64,000 bases of DNA from Rhizophagus clarus (GCA_015698045.1 BLAL01000011.1:2048501-2112500); one strand, 5' to 3'; counted from the stretch's first letter, positions 10,599-21,065 are shown. Notes: a model not told the origin generated them from the letters alone. Translations and numbers: made by a program.

Positions 10599-13405
10599 AT
10601 GAGTAAAAGTAAAGAATACGTTACAATACTTATTTTTGCAGGCAAAATTGTAGAAAATTTACATTTTAATCCATTTTGTTATAACTGGTGGCTTGCGCAA
10701 TCTATAAATAAAAATCCTACACATATTCCTCTACTTCTGATTCGTTTAGGAATGAAAATTCATATAATTTTAAACAAATGTGACTTCATAATTACCATTG
10801 TAAAAGTCAGGTGTGTATAGTTCACCAACTGAAGCCATTAACACCTGCTATGAAAAAGTTTTTCATTCAAATGCAAAGTTTTCTGGACCACAAGTTATGG
10901 GTTTTGATAATTCAGATATTATACAACAATTACTTGATAATATTATATTTTGTCTATATATGATTAGTTTTAGAAAATTGAACGTAATTATGCTAGGAAT
11001 GGGAAAATTAAAAAAACCAGAATGGAACTATACAGGAGAAGAATATAAATCCATTTTTCAATCCTATTACGATAATACAAAATCTGCTTTTATTCAAGAG
11101 GTAGAAGATGAAGAGTGTGTAGTTCAAATATATACTAATAATACTTTGATAAGAACGTACAATGCCATTGATCCTGATGAAGTTTGGTTATGTATTGGAA
11201 GGCTTTCAAATTATTCTAGAAAAAAACTTTTTGGGTTAGAAAATCTGTATACACAAATTTGTATTCAGCAAGCACAAATTCCTTCTTGCATGGTATCAGA
11301 TTAGACTTTAGAGGAAGTATTAGAAAATCTTTATAAATATCATTTGAAAAGAAGAATGTCACGAGAAGTCAAATGACATGATTTATTTGATAAATGGTTG
11401 AATCAGAAAAGTAATATTTTAGAATTACGGAAAGTTATTTTGGATTTATATCTATCTGATTATGAAATTAATGATCAAGAATGATGTGCTTGGAGAACAT
11501 TTGTTCAAAATACAGGATGTACTAACGTCACCCCTTCAAAAAAGAAGAATCTAAAGTTAGTAATTATGCAAAAAAAAAGAATTGATTTTTTATTTTGTTA
11601 TTGACAAATAATTTTTTTTGATTTAATTTGAATTTTGGACAAAATCACATAATGTACAAAAAGATAGTACAACGTTACAAATACTTTATGAATCAGGATT
11701 CCTCCAACAAAATCCATGTTATTAAGAAAATCAATCTTTTACATTTTGGCAAGTATTTCATAATGCATTAAAAAATACAAATAAAGGTCTAAATGATCAA
11801 AGACGAATTCTTTTAATTATTGCTACAAAATTTACTTATCAAGAACTCAGATCTAAATTAGGGGTTAGTGTACTGTTAATGCTACTACAATACATACTAT
11901 TAAAATAATTGAACTAATAAAAAATATAATCTTGTAAGTGGTTGCAAATACAGTATTGAAAGCCTGCCAATATGCACATATTAATGAACCAGGTGTACCT
12001 TAAGCACAAAAACCTATTATTATCAAAGACAAATTAAGGTAGAAAAAAAAAGAAAATTTAGAACAATTCTTTTCTGACAAAGCTAATGTAATAATAAGTT
12101 CATACAAAACAAATGCCATTACGTAAGAACTAGTTCATTATCACAAAAATACAAAACAAAAACTGTGGGAAAAGTTTCATGAAAAATATCCAAATGGAGT
12201 AAAATGAACAATTTTTATAAGCATCTGTTAGGTAATAAATATATTTATCATGAAAATCTTAGTAGTTTGTGCTCAATATGCAACACATATGATTATAAAA
12301 CATTTGATGAACTTACCAAACTCATTTAAAATCACGTTAGTAATCTTCATATTCAGGTAATATTTCTATTCCTATAATTGATAAAAATAATATTTATATA
12401 AATATTAATTCCTAATAATTTCTTTTTATAATCAATTATTAGATCAAGGAGAGAAATTAAAATGATATTTAAAAAGGGAATATGAGTCACATTTGACTGT
12501 AAATTCTGATGGTACAATAGCACATAATCAATGTATAAACCATTGCCTTCTTTTTGCTTTTGGTATATGTAGTGAACAATATACTCACACATGTTCAGAT
12601 TGTGATGCACTTTTTCAATTCTTCACTGATATTGAAAAAAACATTTCAAACAATAATTACGAGAAAATTTATGAATTATGAGATCAAATTTTCTATTATT
12701 TGAGTCATCAGACACAAAAAGTATTTCTAAATTCTCAATTTAACACGAATTTATTAGATTTAGATGAAAAAGGAGCTATAATAATAGTTGATTATAAGAT
12801 AAAAATCTTACCTAAAAGTGCAAGAGAAATAAAAAATGCTTATTTTTAGAAAAAAGGTTAGGCTTTACATTCAATTCTTGTCTATATATAAAAATCTGAA
12901 AGTAATCAATTGGATATTCAAGTATTTGACCACTGGTCGGCTGATACATGCCAAGATGCATGGTTTACAGCTTCTTCACTATATGCAGTTATTGAATCAC
13001 TTGAAGTCAAACCAGATTGGATTACTTTTCTTTCTAATAATGGTCCGCATTATCATAATGCAGACCTAATGCTAATTCTAGGACATTAGAGTGAATGGTA
13101 TAATATTATGGTAAAAAAATGGGTTTTTTTGGAAGCTGAAGAAGCCAAAACTTCAATTGATTCTCACCATGCCCAAGTGTGTATTGATTGTTCAAATAAT
13201 TTAGGAAATCACCATTATTATTTATTGAGTTATTGGTTACAGATTTCTCATGTGATAAATCATTATGTTCAGTTGGAATTTGATATCAATGAAGGTGTAG
13301 ATATAGAAAATGCTATTTAAGGGATTTGTGGTACTTCAATAGTACATTTAGAACCAGAACGGAAAAGAGGTATATGAAAGATTACAATTTTGAAGTTATG
13401 TAATA
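10599..13405 (+). pseudogene. Decayed DDE-like transposase gene, 5' segment
   Basis: Open segments on the plus strand (10599-10820, 10813-11304, 12493-12681, 13108-13320 and between) read as one degraded protein. Recognisable pieces are VDYKIKILPKSAREIKNAYF, DHWSADTCQDAWFTASSLYA, FLSNNGPHYHNADLMLILGH and EEAKTSIDSHHAQVCID. The spacing of a VDYK aspartate, a second acidic/Asn position in the SNNGPHYH motif and a later acidic residue is DDE-like. I infer a transposase of a family multicopy in this kind of genome, but cannot name the superfamily. It carries many breaks, so it is not functional. Its coding similarity resumes at 18057 on the far side of the CACTA-like insertion. Confidence 0.6.
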
Positions 13406-13790
13406 CACTGGTCAAAATCGATGCTATCGGGTACATATTGGGTACCTGATATGTACCCGATATGTGTGAAATATGTGTATGCTATTTAATAATACTACAC
13501 ATATCGGGTACTCGATATGTACCCGTCGGATGCAGAAAATCGGTGACATATAACGTACATATCGGGTACATTTCTCATACATATTGGGTAGTTAAATATC
13601 GGTTACATATCATAGATTTATTGGATACCCGATATATTTTAAAAAAATATCGGACAGATATTATACACTTATCGGATAATGCTAATAAGTATCCTATATA
13701 TACCTGATATGTATCCTATTTGTATTTGAAATATAAGCATAATTTCATAATTTTCACATATTGGATAGCCGAAAAGTATAGCATTTATGG
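13406..13790. repeat. Left TIR and subterminal palindromic repeats
   Basis: Repeated, mostly palindromic ATCGGGTACCCGATATGT-type words occur in both orientations (for example CGGGTACCTGATATGTACCC at 13429-13448, then at 13505, 13564 and 13625). Dense subterminal motifs of this sort are transposase-binding arrays in CACTA elements. Confidence 0.7.
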
Positions 13791-13979
13791 GGCATTAATA
13801 GTAGTAGATTTATAATTTAAATACAATTGTAATTTAAAAGTAATTTAATTCATTTAATTGTAATTACTGAAAGTTTTATTTATATTTTCAATCGATAATA
13901 AAAAAAATATTATACAAAAAATATTATAAAAAAATTCACTACTCTTTACACAAATTTACAATTAATGTTCACTTGTTTG

Positions 13980-14470
13980 CTTGTTTTCATTTCATTATAT
14001 CTATTTAATTTGAAAGAAAGTAAAATGTTAATAATAAAGTGTTAGTATGAATATTAGTAGAAATGTTAGCAAAAGAAAAGGAACGTTAATAAAAAAATTT
14101 TTACATTAGAAAGTGTTAGTATTAATGTTAGTATGAAAGTTAGTAGAAGTAGAAAAGGAACGTCAATAAAAAAAAATATAAAGTATAAGTATTAATGTTA
14201 GTGTTAATGTTAGTAGAAGTGTTAGTAAAAGTAAGGAATAAAAATGTTTAATAGTAGAACATTGTTAGTAGGAACGTTAGTAGGAGGAAACACATTAGAA
14301 AAAATATTAGTAAGAGTGTTAACAGGATGGAAAAAGAAATTTCAACAAAAAATGTACCTTTGTATTTATTTTTTAGAAAAACCAATAAAGTAAAAAACTC
14401 GATAGTAGAACATTGTTTAGGACGTTAGTGAGAAGAAATACATTGGAAAAATATATTAATAAGAGTGTTA
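13980..14470 (+). repeat. Degenerate GTTAGTA-rich repeats
   Basis: Words such as AGTGTTAGTATGAATATTAG and GGAACGTTAATAAAAAA recur at irregular 60-120 bp spacing. No ORF is present. It looks like a decayed tandem array inside the CACTA-like element. Confidence 0.5.
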
Positions 14471-14472
14471 AG

Positions 14473-14897
14473 AATAACATAATAATGGGAAAAGAAATTT
14501 CAACAAAAAATATACCTTTATCTTTATTTTTTAGACAAAAACAATAAAGTAAAAATTTGAGAGAGAGAGAAAAAAGTTTTGAAAAAAAAAAAAAAATGAT
14601 AAATAAATAATTAAATCGTGATCATGCAATCACATGATCAACAAAATTATCAATTTTTATTGGTTATTTGGGTAATATTATAAATAACATAATAATGGGA
14701 AAAGAAATTTCAACAAAAAATATACCTTTATCTTTATTTTTTAGACAAAACAATAAAGTAAAAATTTGAGAGAGAGAGAAAAAGTTTTTAAAAAAAAAAA
14801 AAAAAAAAATACGATAAATAAATAATTAAATCATGATTGTGCAATCACATGATCAACAAAATTATCAATTTTTATTGGTTATTTGGGTAATATTATA
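14473..14897 (+). repeat. 210-bp tandem duplication, two copies
   Basis: Copy 1 (about 14473-14682) and copy 2 (about 14683-14897) share AATAATGGGAAAAGAAATTT, a GAGAGAGAG run, a poly(A) run and GTGCAATCACATGATCAACA-like ends with few differences. The high similarity suggests a recent duplication. Confidence 0.8.
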
Positions 14898-15668
14898 TTC
14901 AGCCACATCAGCCACAAAATCGGTCACCTATTGAATGCACAAGTCAATATTAGCGAAGAAGCACAAACTTGATTATTCACTATTCGTGCTCAACTTGAGT
15001 TGATAAAATTATTAAAAAATCACTGATTTTATAAAATTTATCAGAATTTTTATACCTAATTAAAGATGATTAAATTAAGTTTTACTACCGATTTCATTAT
15101 AACGTTACCAACTTTTTTGTTAATCTTGGATATTTTATTTTGAATTTAAATTGTTCGCTCAAGATCTTTGTGTAATGTATTGTAGATCCGTAATTGTTTT
15201 ATTTGTAGTCTATAATTGGCAAAAGCTTATTATAAACCAAAATAAAAAACACTATTTATTTACGTATCTGTATTATTAGATTTTACCTTTTTTAGATTTG
15301 ATATATAATTAAAAAGAAGACCTTTATCTTGATATTTTGGAATCACGATCATAACAATTGAGTTTAGGTCGAGTTTAACTTGTTCATTGTGATTGATTGT
15401 ATTGTAGATCCGTATCTGTATTATAATTAATATAAAGAAGACAGATCATAACAATCATGACATATTTGAGAAATTAGAACAATTTACGTAAATGTTCTTG
15501 AAGGGTAATTAATATAATAATACAAGGTGATAAAAAATTGTTTTTAAAAAGAGGTTTCATCTTTTTTTTTTTCTTACAATAAATTTGTTGTCGTTATTTC
15601 TATTATATATTCTTTTTCTTAAAATTTGTTGCCGTTATTTTTTATTATTATATATTCTTTTTCTTAAA

Positions 15669-16275
15669 ATGCCCGCAAATTGGACTGATGCAATAACTGA
15701 ATATTTAATAAGATATAGGAGGTAAAAAATTAAATGAAAACTAATAAATAACTTTGATCATATTCTAGTTTTTTTTTCTCTTACGTTTCCTGATCTAAAA
15801 ATTAAATAAATAATGTAAAGGAGAAGGAACAACTACTACCATGACATACCCGGGAGGGACCGCTCCGAATTCTGGGAGAGCCTAGCTCGAAGAATTCAGA
15901 GACAGTTCCGCGTGAGGTTCACTGGCCAACAGGTAGAAAGAAAGTGGAGAAACTTGGTCAGGAATTTTAATGTTAGTAAAATAATAATAAATCATAAAAA
16001 AAAAATAAAAAAAAATAAAAAATTAATAGTATTAACATTTTTAGAATTTCTGTGAATGGAGGAATGGTGCGCGAAATGGAAGGTGGTCCCGGGAAGGAGA
16101 AAGATATTATAGGCAGTTCCGCACAAGGTTTTGGGACAGACCTGGTAATTATTAAGAATTTTTTTAATTTATATTTAAGTTATTTAAGTTCTAAATTTAT
16201 ATATATTTCTTAGGGAACTACCACAGTCGTAGGCGGCGTAGAAACACTGCGCATCGGCGGCCTCGGAATCCGTAA
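15669..16275 (+). CDS. Small Myb/SANT-like (trihelix-type) protein inside the CACTA-like element
   Basis: Four exons (15669-15721, 15821-15971, 16045-16144, 16214-16275) with clean GT-AG borders and consistent phase give 121 aa ending at TAA 16273-16275. The start is MPANWTDAITEYLIRYRRR. Then come NYYHDIPGRDRSEFWESLAR, QFRVRFTGQQVERKWRNLV, a Trp/Arg-rich third exon (NFCEWRNGARNGRWSREG) and a basic tail (HSRRRRNTAHRRPRNP). The pattern of spaced Trp, FW..LA..I and KWRNL is that of Myb/SANT-like DNA-binding domains found in trihelix factors and transposon accessory proteins. The exons are markedly GC-richer than everything around them, indicating selection or recent acquisition. It may be an element-encoded accessory factor or a captured gene. 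Confidence 0.7.
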
Positions 16276-16939
16276 ATTATATTTTTTTATTTTTATTTTT
16301 TTTTTATTTTGTATTTTTTATATTTTATTTTTATTTTTATTTTTTATTTATATTTTTATATTTTTATTATTTTTATTTTTTATTTTTTATTATCTTCTAT
16401 TATTATTATTTTTTATTAAATATATATATATTTTATATAGTCAGCTAATTATTATTTTAATATTTTTACTATTTTATAATTTGAAATTAAAAAATTCGAC
16501 CTCAATTATAAGTAATTAAAGTTTATTATAATAAATTGCTTTTATTTAAACATTCATTTTTTTTTTATTAAAGTATTAATTAAATAAACAATCTGTCATC
16601 ATATATTATATAATATATTGTAATGATGAAATGTCTCCAATAAATTTTTAAAAAAGGTACATTTAGGCGTGACAGATCTAATACCGCTGATTCTTCCAAA
16701 ATGTTACTAAAATCTTTCCATAGATCAAATTGAGAGAACTAATCTATCAATTTACGATATAAAATCTTGAAATAATCTTTCACATTTTCAAAATACATGA
16801 TCAAACTCATTTTTGCTAAACTGCCGAAACCTTTTGGCGTTTACATGCAATAGTTTCAGCATTTTAATTTAATTTGACGATCATTGATTATCATGATCAA
16901 TCTATTTTACGGTTTTCTAAACCATGATTTTTTTTTTAT
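16276..16939. other. T-rich low-complexity and AT spacer
   Basis: A TTTTTATTTTTATT-type low-complexity run (16280-16440) follows the Myb-like stop codon. Then comes ordinary AT-rich sequence with no ORF, up to the mini-exon array. Confidence 0.5.
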
Positions 16940-17500
16940 TTTTTTTTAGGTTGCTGGACTCCCGGACTTGGAATGTAAGTTGGAAGGGGTGGGGGAAATT
17001 TTTTTTTAATATTAAAGAAATGTTACTAACGTTTCTTTCTTTATTTTTTTTAGGTTGCCAGCCTTCTTGGACGAACCGGACTTGGGAAATGTAAGTTGGA
17101 AAGGGTGGTGATTTTTTTTTAATATTAAAGAAACGTTACTAACGTTTCTTTCTTTATTTTTTTTAGGTTGCCGGCCTTCTTGGACGAACCAGACTTGGGA
17201 ATGTAAGTTAGAAAGGGCGGGGGATTTTTTTTTAATATTAAAGAAACGTTACTAATGTTTCTTTCTTTATTTTTTTTAGGTTGCCAGCCTTCTTGGACGA
17301 ACCAGACTTGGGAATGTAAGTTGGAAAGGGTGGTGATTTTTTTTTAATGTTAAAGAAACGTTACTAACATTTCTTTCTTTATTTTTTTTCAGATTGCTGG
17401 ACTCCGGACTTGAAATGTAAGGAGAGAGGGAGGGATATTTTTTGAATATTAAAGAAACAGTTTAACGTTTCTTTTATTTATTTTAGGTTGCAGTTTCCTT
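16940..17500 (+). repeat. Tandem mini-exon/intron array A (six units, about 113 bp)
   Basis: Six exon-like cassettes start at 16950, 17054, 17167, 17280, 17393 and 17487. Each follows a T-rich tract plus AG. The first five end before a GTAAG donor; the last runs into unique sequence. Core units read GTTGCCGGCCTTCTTGGACG then AACCAGACTTGGGAAT (36 nt). The first and fifth are 25 and 24 nt. Introns begin GTAAGTTGGAAAGGG and contain GTTACTAACGTTTC, which includes the TACTAAC branch-point consensus within a near-perfect AAAGAAACGTTA palindrome. The 36-nt exon is stop-free in all three frames. I recognise no protein. Either a multi-exon gene grown by tandem duplication or a splice-signal-bearing satellite. 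Confidence 0.8.
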
Positions 17501-17530
17501 TGTTCCTCTTGATCCTAACGTGATCACGAT

Positions 17531-17558
17531 TAAGAAAAGTTTGAGCAAACTTTTCTTA
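17531..17558. repeat. Perfect 13-bp inverted repeat (hairpin)
   Basis: TAAGAAAAGTTTG and its exact complement CAAACTTTTCTTA are separated by AG. It lies just after array A and could be a transcript 3'-end hairpin or a protein-binding palindrome. Confidence 0.75.
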
Positions 17559-17819
17559 AAATTGTATTATAAATGACTGTAACTTTTTTATTAATTTATT
17601 GTAATAAAATACGTAATAAAATAAAAATATTAACAATAATAATTATACTTTTAAACACTTTACAAAAAATTTATAAACTTGATAATGCATTCAATAAATA
17701 AGACAATAAAAATTTTTTAACTACATTAAACGAATTAAAAATTTCTAAAAAGAAAAATCTATAAAGAAAGTAAACTCTAAAAAATTTCTTAATACGTTAT
17801 ATAATATGAAATCTAACGT

Positions 17820-18056
17820 ATTAAAATTTGTATCACATATCGGGTACCCGATATGTGTAAGATAGAACTGTGCCCGATATATATTAAATAACATATCGGT
17901 GACCAATAGTTTAGATATCGGGGTCTTGGTAATTAGGCATATTTTGAAGTGTAATAAATCGGGTACCCGATATGTAAAAATACCCGATATTTATCCGATT
18001 AGCCGCCAATATATAAGTCCCTGATATGTACCTGATAGAATTGATTTTGACCAGTG
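17820..18056. repeat. Right TIR and subterminal palindromes
   Basis: The region contains the perfect palindrome CATATCGGGTACCCGATATG (17837-17856) and related words to the terminal CACTG inverted repeat. It mirrors the left subterminal region. Confidence 0.7.
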
Positions 18057-18400
18057 ATATTACTAAAAACAATTACTGTGATTTGTAGAATCAGGATGAA
18101 AAAAGTTAAATTCAATACCAGGAAATTCCAATTGGTATGAATGGTCCTGACCAACAGAAAATGAATATGCAGAATTTATTCAGGCTCATGTAATGCTTAA
18201 TATTGGAACATGAAAAAATTTTGAGCCAACTAAAATAGCACAATTTGAAAAAAGACCTCTTGAAAAACTTAATCCGCAAGTTTCCGATCACTCAATTCTA
18301 ACTTCCAATTGGAACATGCCATTACCTCATAAATCAAGTATGTAATAAATTGAAATTTGATCTTTTTGCAATTTTTTTACATGATTTTTTGTATTAAAAA
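18057..18400 (+). pseudogene. Decayed DDE-like transposase gene, 3' segment
   Basis: The coding style of the gene ending at 13405 resumes here. Recognisable peptides are SNWYEWS, NEYAEFIQAHVMLNIGT, NFEPTKIAQFEKRPLEKLNP and DHSILTSNWNMPLPHKSS. Order and strand match a C-terminal continuation, so the CACTA-like element inserted into this copy. The gene is broken in several places. Confidence 0.55.
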
Positions 18401-18455
18401 TCAATACAAGTCGTCTCACTATTGAAGAATTGAAGAAACAATTGAAGAAATATGG

Positions 18456-18945
18456 TGTTGGCACAGATAAAGTTACCAGCCGAAATGGTAAAGGTCAATG
18501 CCGAAATGTCGAAATTAAAATCTGTCAAAATGCCAAAATGCCGAAATAATTTCGACATGTAGAAATTATTGAAATGTCGAAATAGTCGGAATTGTCGAAA
18601 TAATTTTGACATGTCGAATTGACGAAATTATCGAAATGTACAAACTGTATGAAATTAATTTCGACATGTCGAAATTTTTAGAATTGTCAAATTGTTAAAA
18701 TTGTCCCGTAGAAAAGTGACTAAACCTGACAAAAAAGTGGACAAAATTGTCCAAAAATAAAAAAAAAAGTGGACAAAATTGTCCAGAAATGAAAAAAAGT
18801 GGATAGAAATGAATGACCAAGAACGAAAAAAATTGGACAAAATTGTCCAAACCTGTAAAAAGTGACCAAACCCGATAAAAAAGTGGACAAAATTATCCAA
18901 AAGGAAAAAGTGGACAAAGTTGTCCAAAAACGAGGAAATCTTATA
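18456..18945. repeat. CGACATGTCGAA-type and GGACAAAATTGTCC-type palindromic repeats
   Basis: 18456-18690 repeats CCGAAATG and CGACATGTCGAA words. 18735-18920 repeats the perfect 14-bp palindrome GGACAAAATTGTCC and close variants (at 18738, 18771, 18835, 18880 and 18911) separated by purine-rich spacers. Reading frames through it are repeat artefacts. A counterpart of the first half lies at 19320-19445 in inverse sense, so the two may be ends of one mobile element. Confidence 0.65.
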
Positions 18946-19228
18946 CCTTATTGATGAACGTAAAACTTGATGACAACTCTTGTAAGTCAATATACGTACG
19001 ACCTTCATTCTTCTTAAATATTATTCTCACTTTATCTTGTTCGAAAATACACGAATCAATTTTTTTATTTGTTACTGTCCAAATATATGAAAGCGCTGTT
19101 GAAACTGAATTTTCAACATCGTCAGGTAAAAAAGCTTTTTTCCACGAATCTTTGAATTGAGAATAGCGGAAGGTGTTTTCGACATATTCAAACAAAGAAA
19201 TACTTGATAATATTTCGTGTGAAATCAA
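18941..19228 (-). CDS. Hypothetical exon, unknown protein
   Basis: This is an open minus-strand segment without a convincing ATG. It contains FEYVENTFRYSQFKDSWKK, DVENSVSTALSYIWTV and IIFKKNEGRTYIDLQEL. It can end at a donor GTATAAG just after FTFINK (near 18954), which would make the palindromic repeat cluster intronic. Codon use looks coding (mixed charged and hydrophobic helices), unlike the repeats beside it. No family recognised. It may be cargo of the inverted-repeat element around it. Confidence 0.35.
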   Translation of the reverse strand: MISHEILSSISLFEYVENTFRYSQFKDSWKKAFLPDDVENSVSTALSYIWTVTNKKIDSCIFEQDKVRIIFKKNEGRTYIDLQELSSSFTFINKV

Positions 19229-19319
19229 GAAGAAAAATATTTTTTTTTTGATTTTATGACGTGTTTATTTATATTCAATTTTGCCAGCCACATCATTACA
19301 TCACAAAAAAATGATGATC

Positions 19320-19445
19320 TGCAGCCAATCATTATTTCGACAATTTCGCCAATTTTGACTTGACGAATTTATTTCGGCTTTTTGCCATTTTGATTTGCAT
19401 TGACGAATTGTTTATTTTTTTTCGACATTTTCGACATGTCAAAAT
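19320..19445. repeat. Inverse-sense counterpart of the CGAAATG repeats
   Basis: ATTTCGACAATTTCGCC, ATTTCGGCTTTTTGCCATTT and TTCGACATTTTCGACATGTC mirror the words at 18456-18690. Together they may form the terminal inverted repeats of a roughly 1-kb element holding the hypothetical exon. Confidence 0.5.
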
Positions 19446-19539
19446 TCTTTATTTACGACATGCATCTTTAGTCTAGACAAAGCCTGAATTCCATTCAAAA
19501 GTAATTCATCACTTTCAAATTTCTTTTTACTTCTATTAT

Positions 19540-20045
19540 AATGACCGTTACTAACGTTCAATTTTTTCTTTCTTTTTATATCCTGGACGTCGAAATACTG
19601 TACATCTCTCAAAGGTACCTTTAATTTTTGGGTTTTTTTATTCAATGAACGTTTACTAACGTTCTTTATTTTCTTATTCTTTCTTTTATAGGTCCGCGGT
19701 TGGATTTCTAGAAAAAATTTCGAAGATAGAACTTCGAAATTTGTTTAATTTCCTTTTTAACGAGACATTTTATTAACGCTTATTTTTATAGGTCTGGGGC
19801 TTTCTGGAACATTATGAAATTTCAAAGGTGCTCTACGAAGTTTCTTTTACTATTTTTTTGAAATTTTTTAATAAAACATTTGCTAACATTTCATTTATTT
19901 TATTTCTTGTAGGTTTACGGTTTCTGGACGAAGATTTTGAAGGTATTTATTTTCGAAATTATTTCATTTTTTTTATTTAAACGAAAAGTCAGCTAATATT
20001 TTGCTTTTCTTTTATTGTAGGTCTACAATTTTCTTTAGGAACGAT
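19540..20045 (+). repeat. Mini-exon/intron array B (about five units)
   Basis: Exon-like cassettes after T-rich tracts and AG begin near 19692, 19794, 19913 and 20021. They share GTYTRCGGYTTTCTGGACGA; examples are GTTTACGGTTTCTGGACGAA then GATTTTGAAG (30 nt, donor GTATTT) and GTCTGGGGCTTTCTGGAAC. Preceding introns carry GTTACTAACGTTC or relatives (19550, 19646). The layout is that of array A with a different, related exon. Confidence 0.6.
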
Positions 20046-20504
20046 AATATTTTCATATTTTGATGCGTTTTGTTGAATCGAAAAAGTTAAAAGTTATTTG
20101 TTAGAATCAAACCAACTGGAACCATGTCCAAACCATTAACAATAACATAATTTGAACGTCAGTAAAGAAAAGAAAAGGGGACCTTTTAATTAGTGCATTT
20201 AGTTAGCAAATAGGATAGTTTAATATATGTACTTTTAAATTTGTAAATATCTTTAATTAATAAATTAATATTAGTTAATATTAAAGTTAAAACACTGCCT
20301 AATTGTAAATTTGCATTAGTGTTTTTGAAAAATTTTGCAGATTTATTTTTGAAAAATTTTGCAGGTTTTTTTGTGCTTGCAGATCTATGCAGAAATCCAT
20401 GAAATTTTTCAGTGCTGTGCATTAGCATATCCTCAGATCTGTGCAGAATTGGATTCTGCAGAATTGCGCAGATCTGTGGATTAAAATTTTTCCCGATGAA
20501 TTCC
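20046..20504. repeat. Imperfect GATCTGTGCAGAA-type repeats
   Basis: From 20290 to 20490, CTGCAGAA, GATCTGTGCAG and AAATTTTGCAG words recur in both senses, suggesting a decayed MITE. The first part is plain AT-rich sequence. Confidence 0.4.
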
Positions 20505-20690
20505 CCTAGTACTTCCTTACCTCAATTTCAAAGTCCGGTCATATTTTTCATCTGGCAACACTACAAAAGAGAGAAAAAAAAATTAGTAAAATTTTTTAAA
20601 ATAAAAAACTGAAAAACAATTCCCCTAGCACTTCCTTACCTCAATTCCAAAGTCCAGTCATGCCTTTCGTCCAGCAACCTTAAAAAAATA
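20505..20690 (-). repeat. Two units of the array-C mini-exon repeat
   Basis: On the minus strand, two cassettes read GTTGCCAGATGAAAAATATG then ACCGGACTTTG and GGTTGCTGGACGAAAGGCAT then GACTGGACTTTGG. Both run into a GAGGTAAGGAAG donor. They match the array at 23756-25400 but stand 3 kb away. Confidence 0.7.
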
Positions 20691-20869
20691 AAAAAAAAAG
20701 TAAAATGTTAATTTTGTTATATTGTAACATTTATTAAAGAAAAAAAAGATCATCAGATGATTTGTATTATGCAATCTGATAATCTAATTTTCATTACGGA
20801 TTGCAAAATTACGGATATTTAGATTTAAAATCTGCATCCTCATAGTACTCTCGTAGTTTAATAAAATCG

Positions 20870-21065
20870 TATGATAAAGCTTGAGTCAGCTCAAGCCAGC
20901 TCGAGTCCAGCTCGACTCAAGCTAGAATTTTCATAGCCTGGCTTGACTCAAACGAGCTGAGCCAAGATTTTTGTAGCTCAGCTCATTTTAGACTTAGCTT
21001 GACGCAGATTTTTTGAGCTGAGCTAAACCAGATTGTAGCTTGGTTCAAGCCAGCTTATGCGGAGC
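20870..21065. repeat. GAGCTCGAGT-type imperfect repeats
   Basis: A cluster of CAGCTCGAGTCCAGCTCGAC, TGGCTTGACTCAAACGAGCT and AGCTTGGTTCAAGCCAGC words, GC-richer than its surroundings. It is probably a MITE; the ends TAGTACTC and GAGCACTA (inverted) are weak TIR candidates. Confidence 0.45.

Larger units (their letters stand above)
13406..18056. mobile_element. CACTA-like DNA element (4.65 kb) nested in the DDE-like gene
   Basis: The left end reads CACTGGTCAAAATCGATGCT and the right end, inverted, CACTGGTCAAAATCAATTCT, giving TIRs of at least 30 bp that continue into TATCGGGTACATATYGGG. The insertion is flanked by the 3-bp direct repeat ATA (13403-13405 and 18057-18059). CACTG ends, a 3-bp duplication and subterminal repeats of a short motif are typical of EnSpm/CACTA elements. 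No CACTA transposase was recognised, so it may be a non-autonomous or gene-carrying member. Inside are a 210-bp duplication, a Myb/SANT-like gene, a mini-exon array and a perfect hairpin. Confidence 0.7.

Noticed and set aside
18655-19008. 117-aa minus-strand frame rich in FLDNFVHFF
   Set aside because: Arises from the GGACAAAATTGTCC spacer repeats; only its 5' end touches the plausible exon in another frame.
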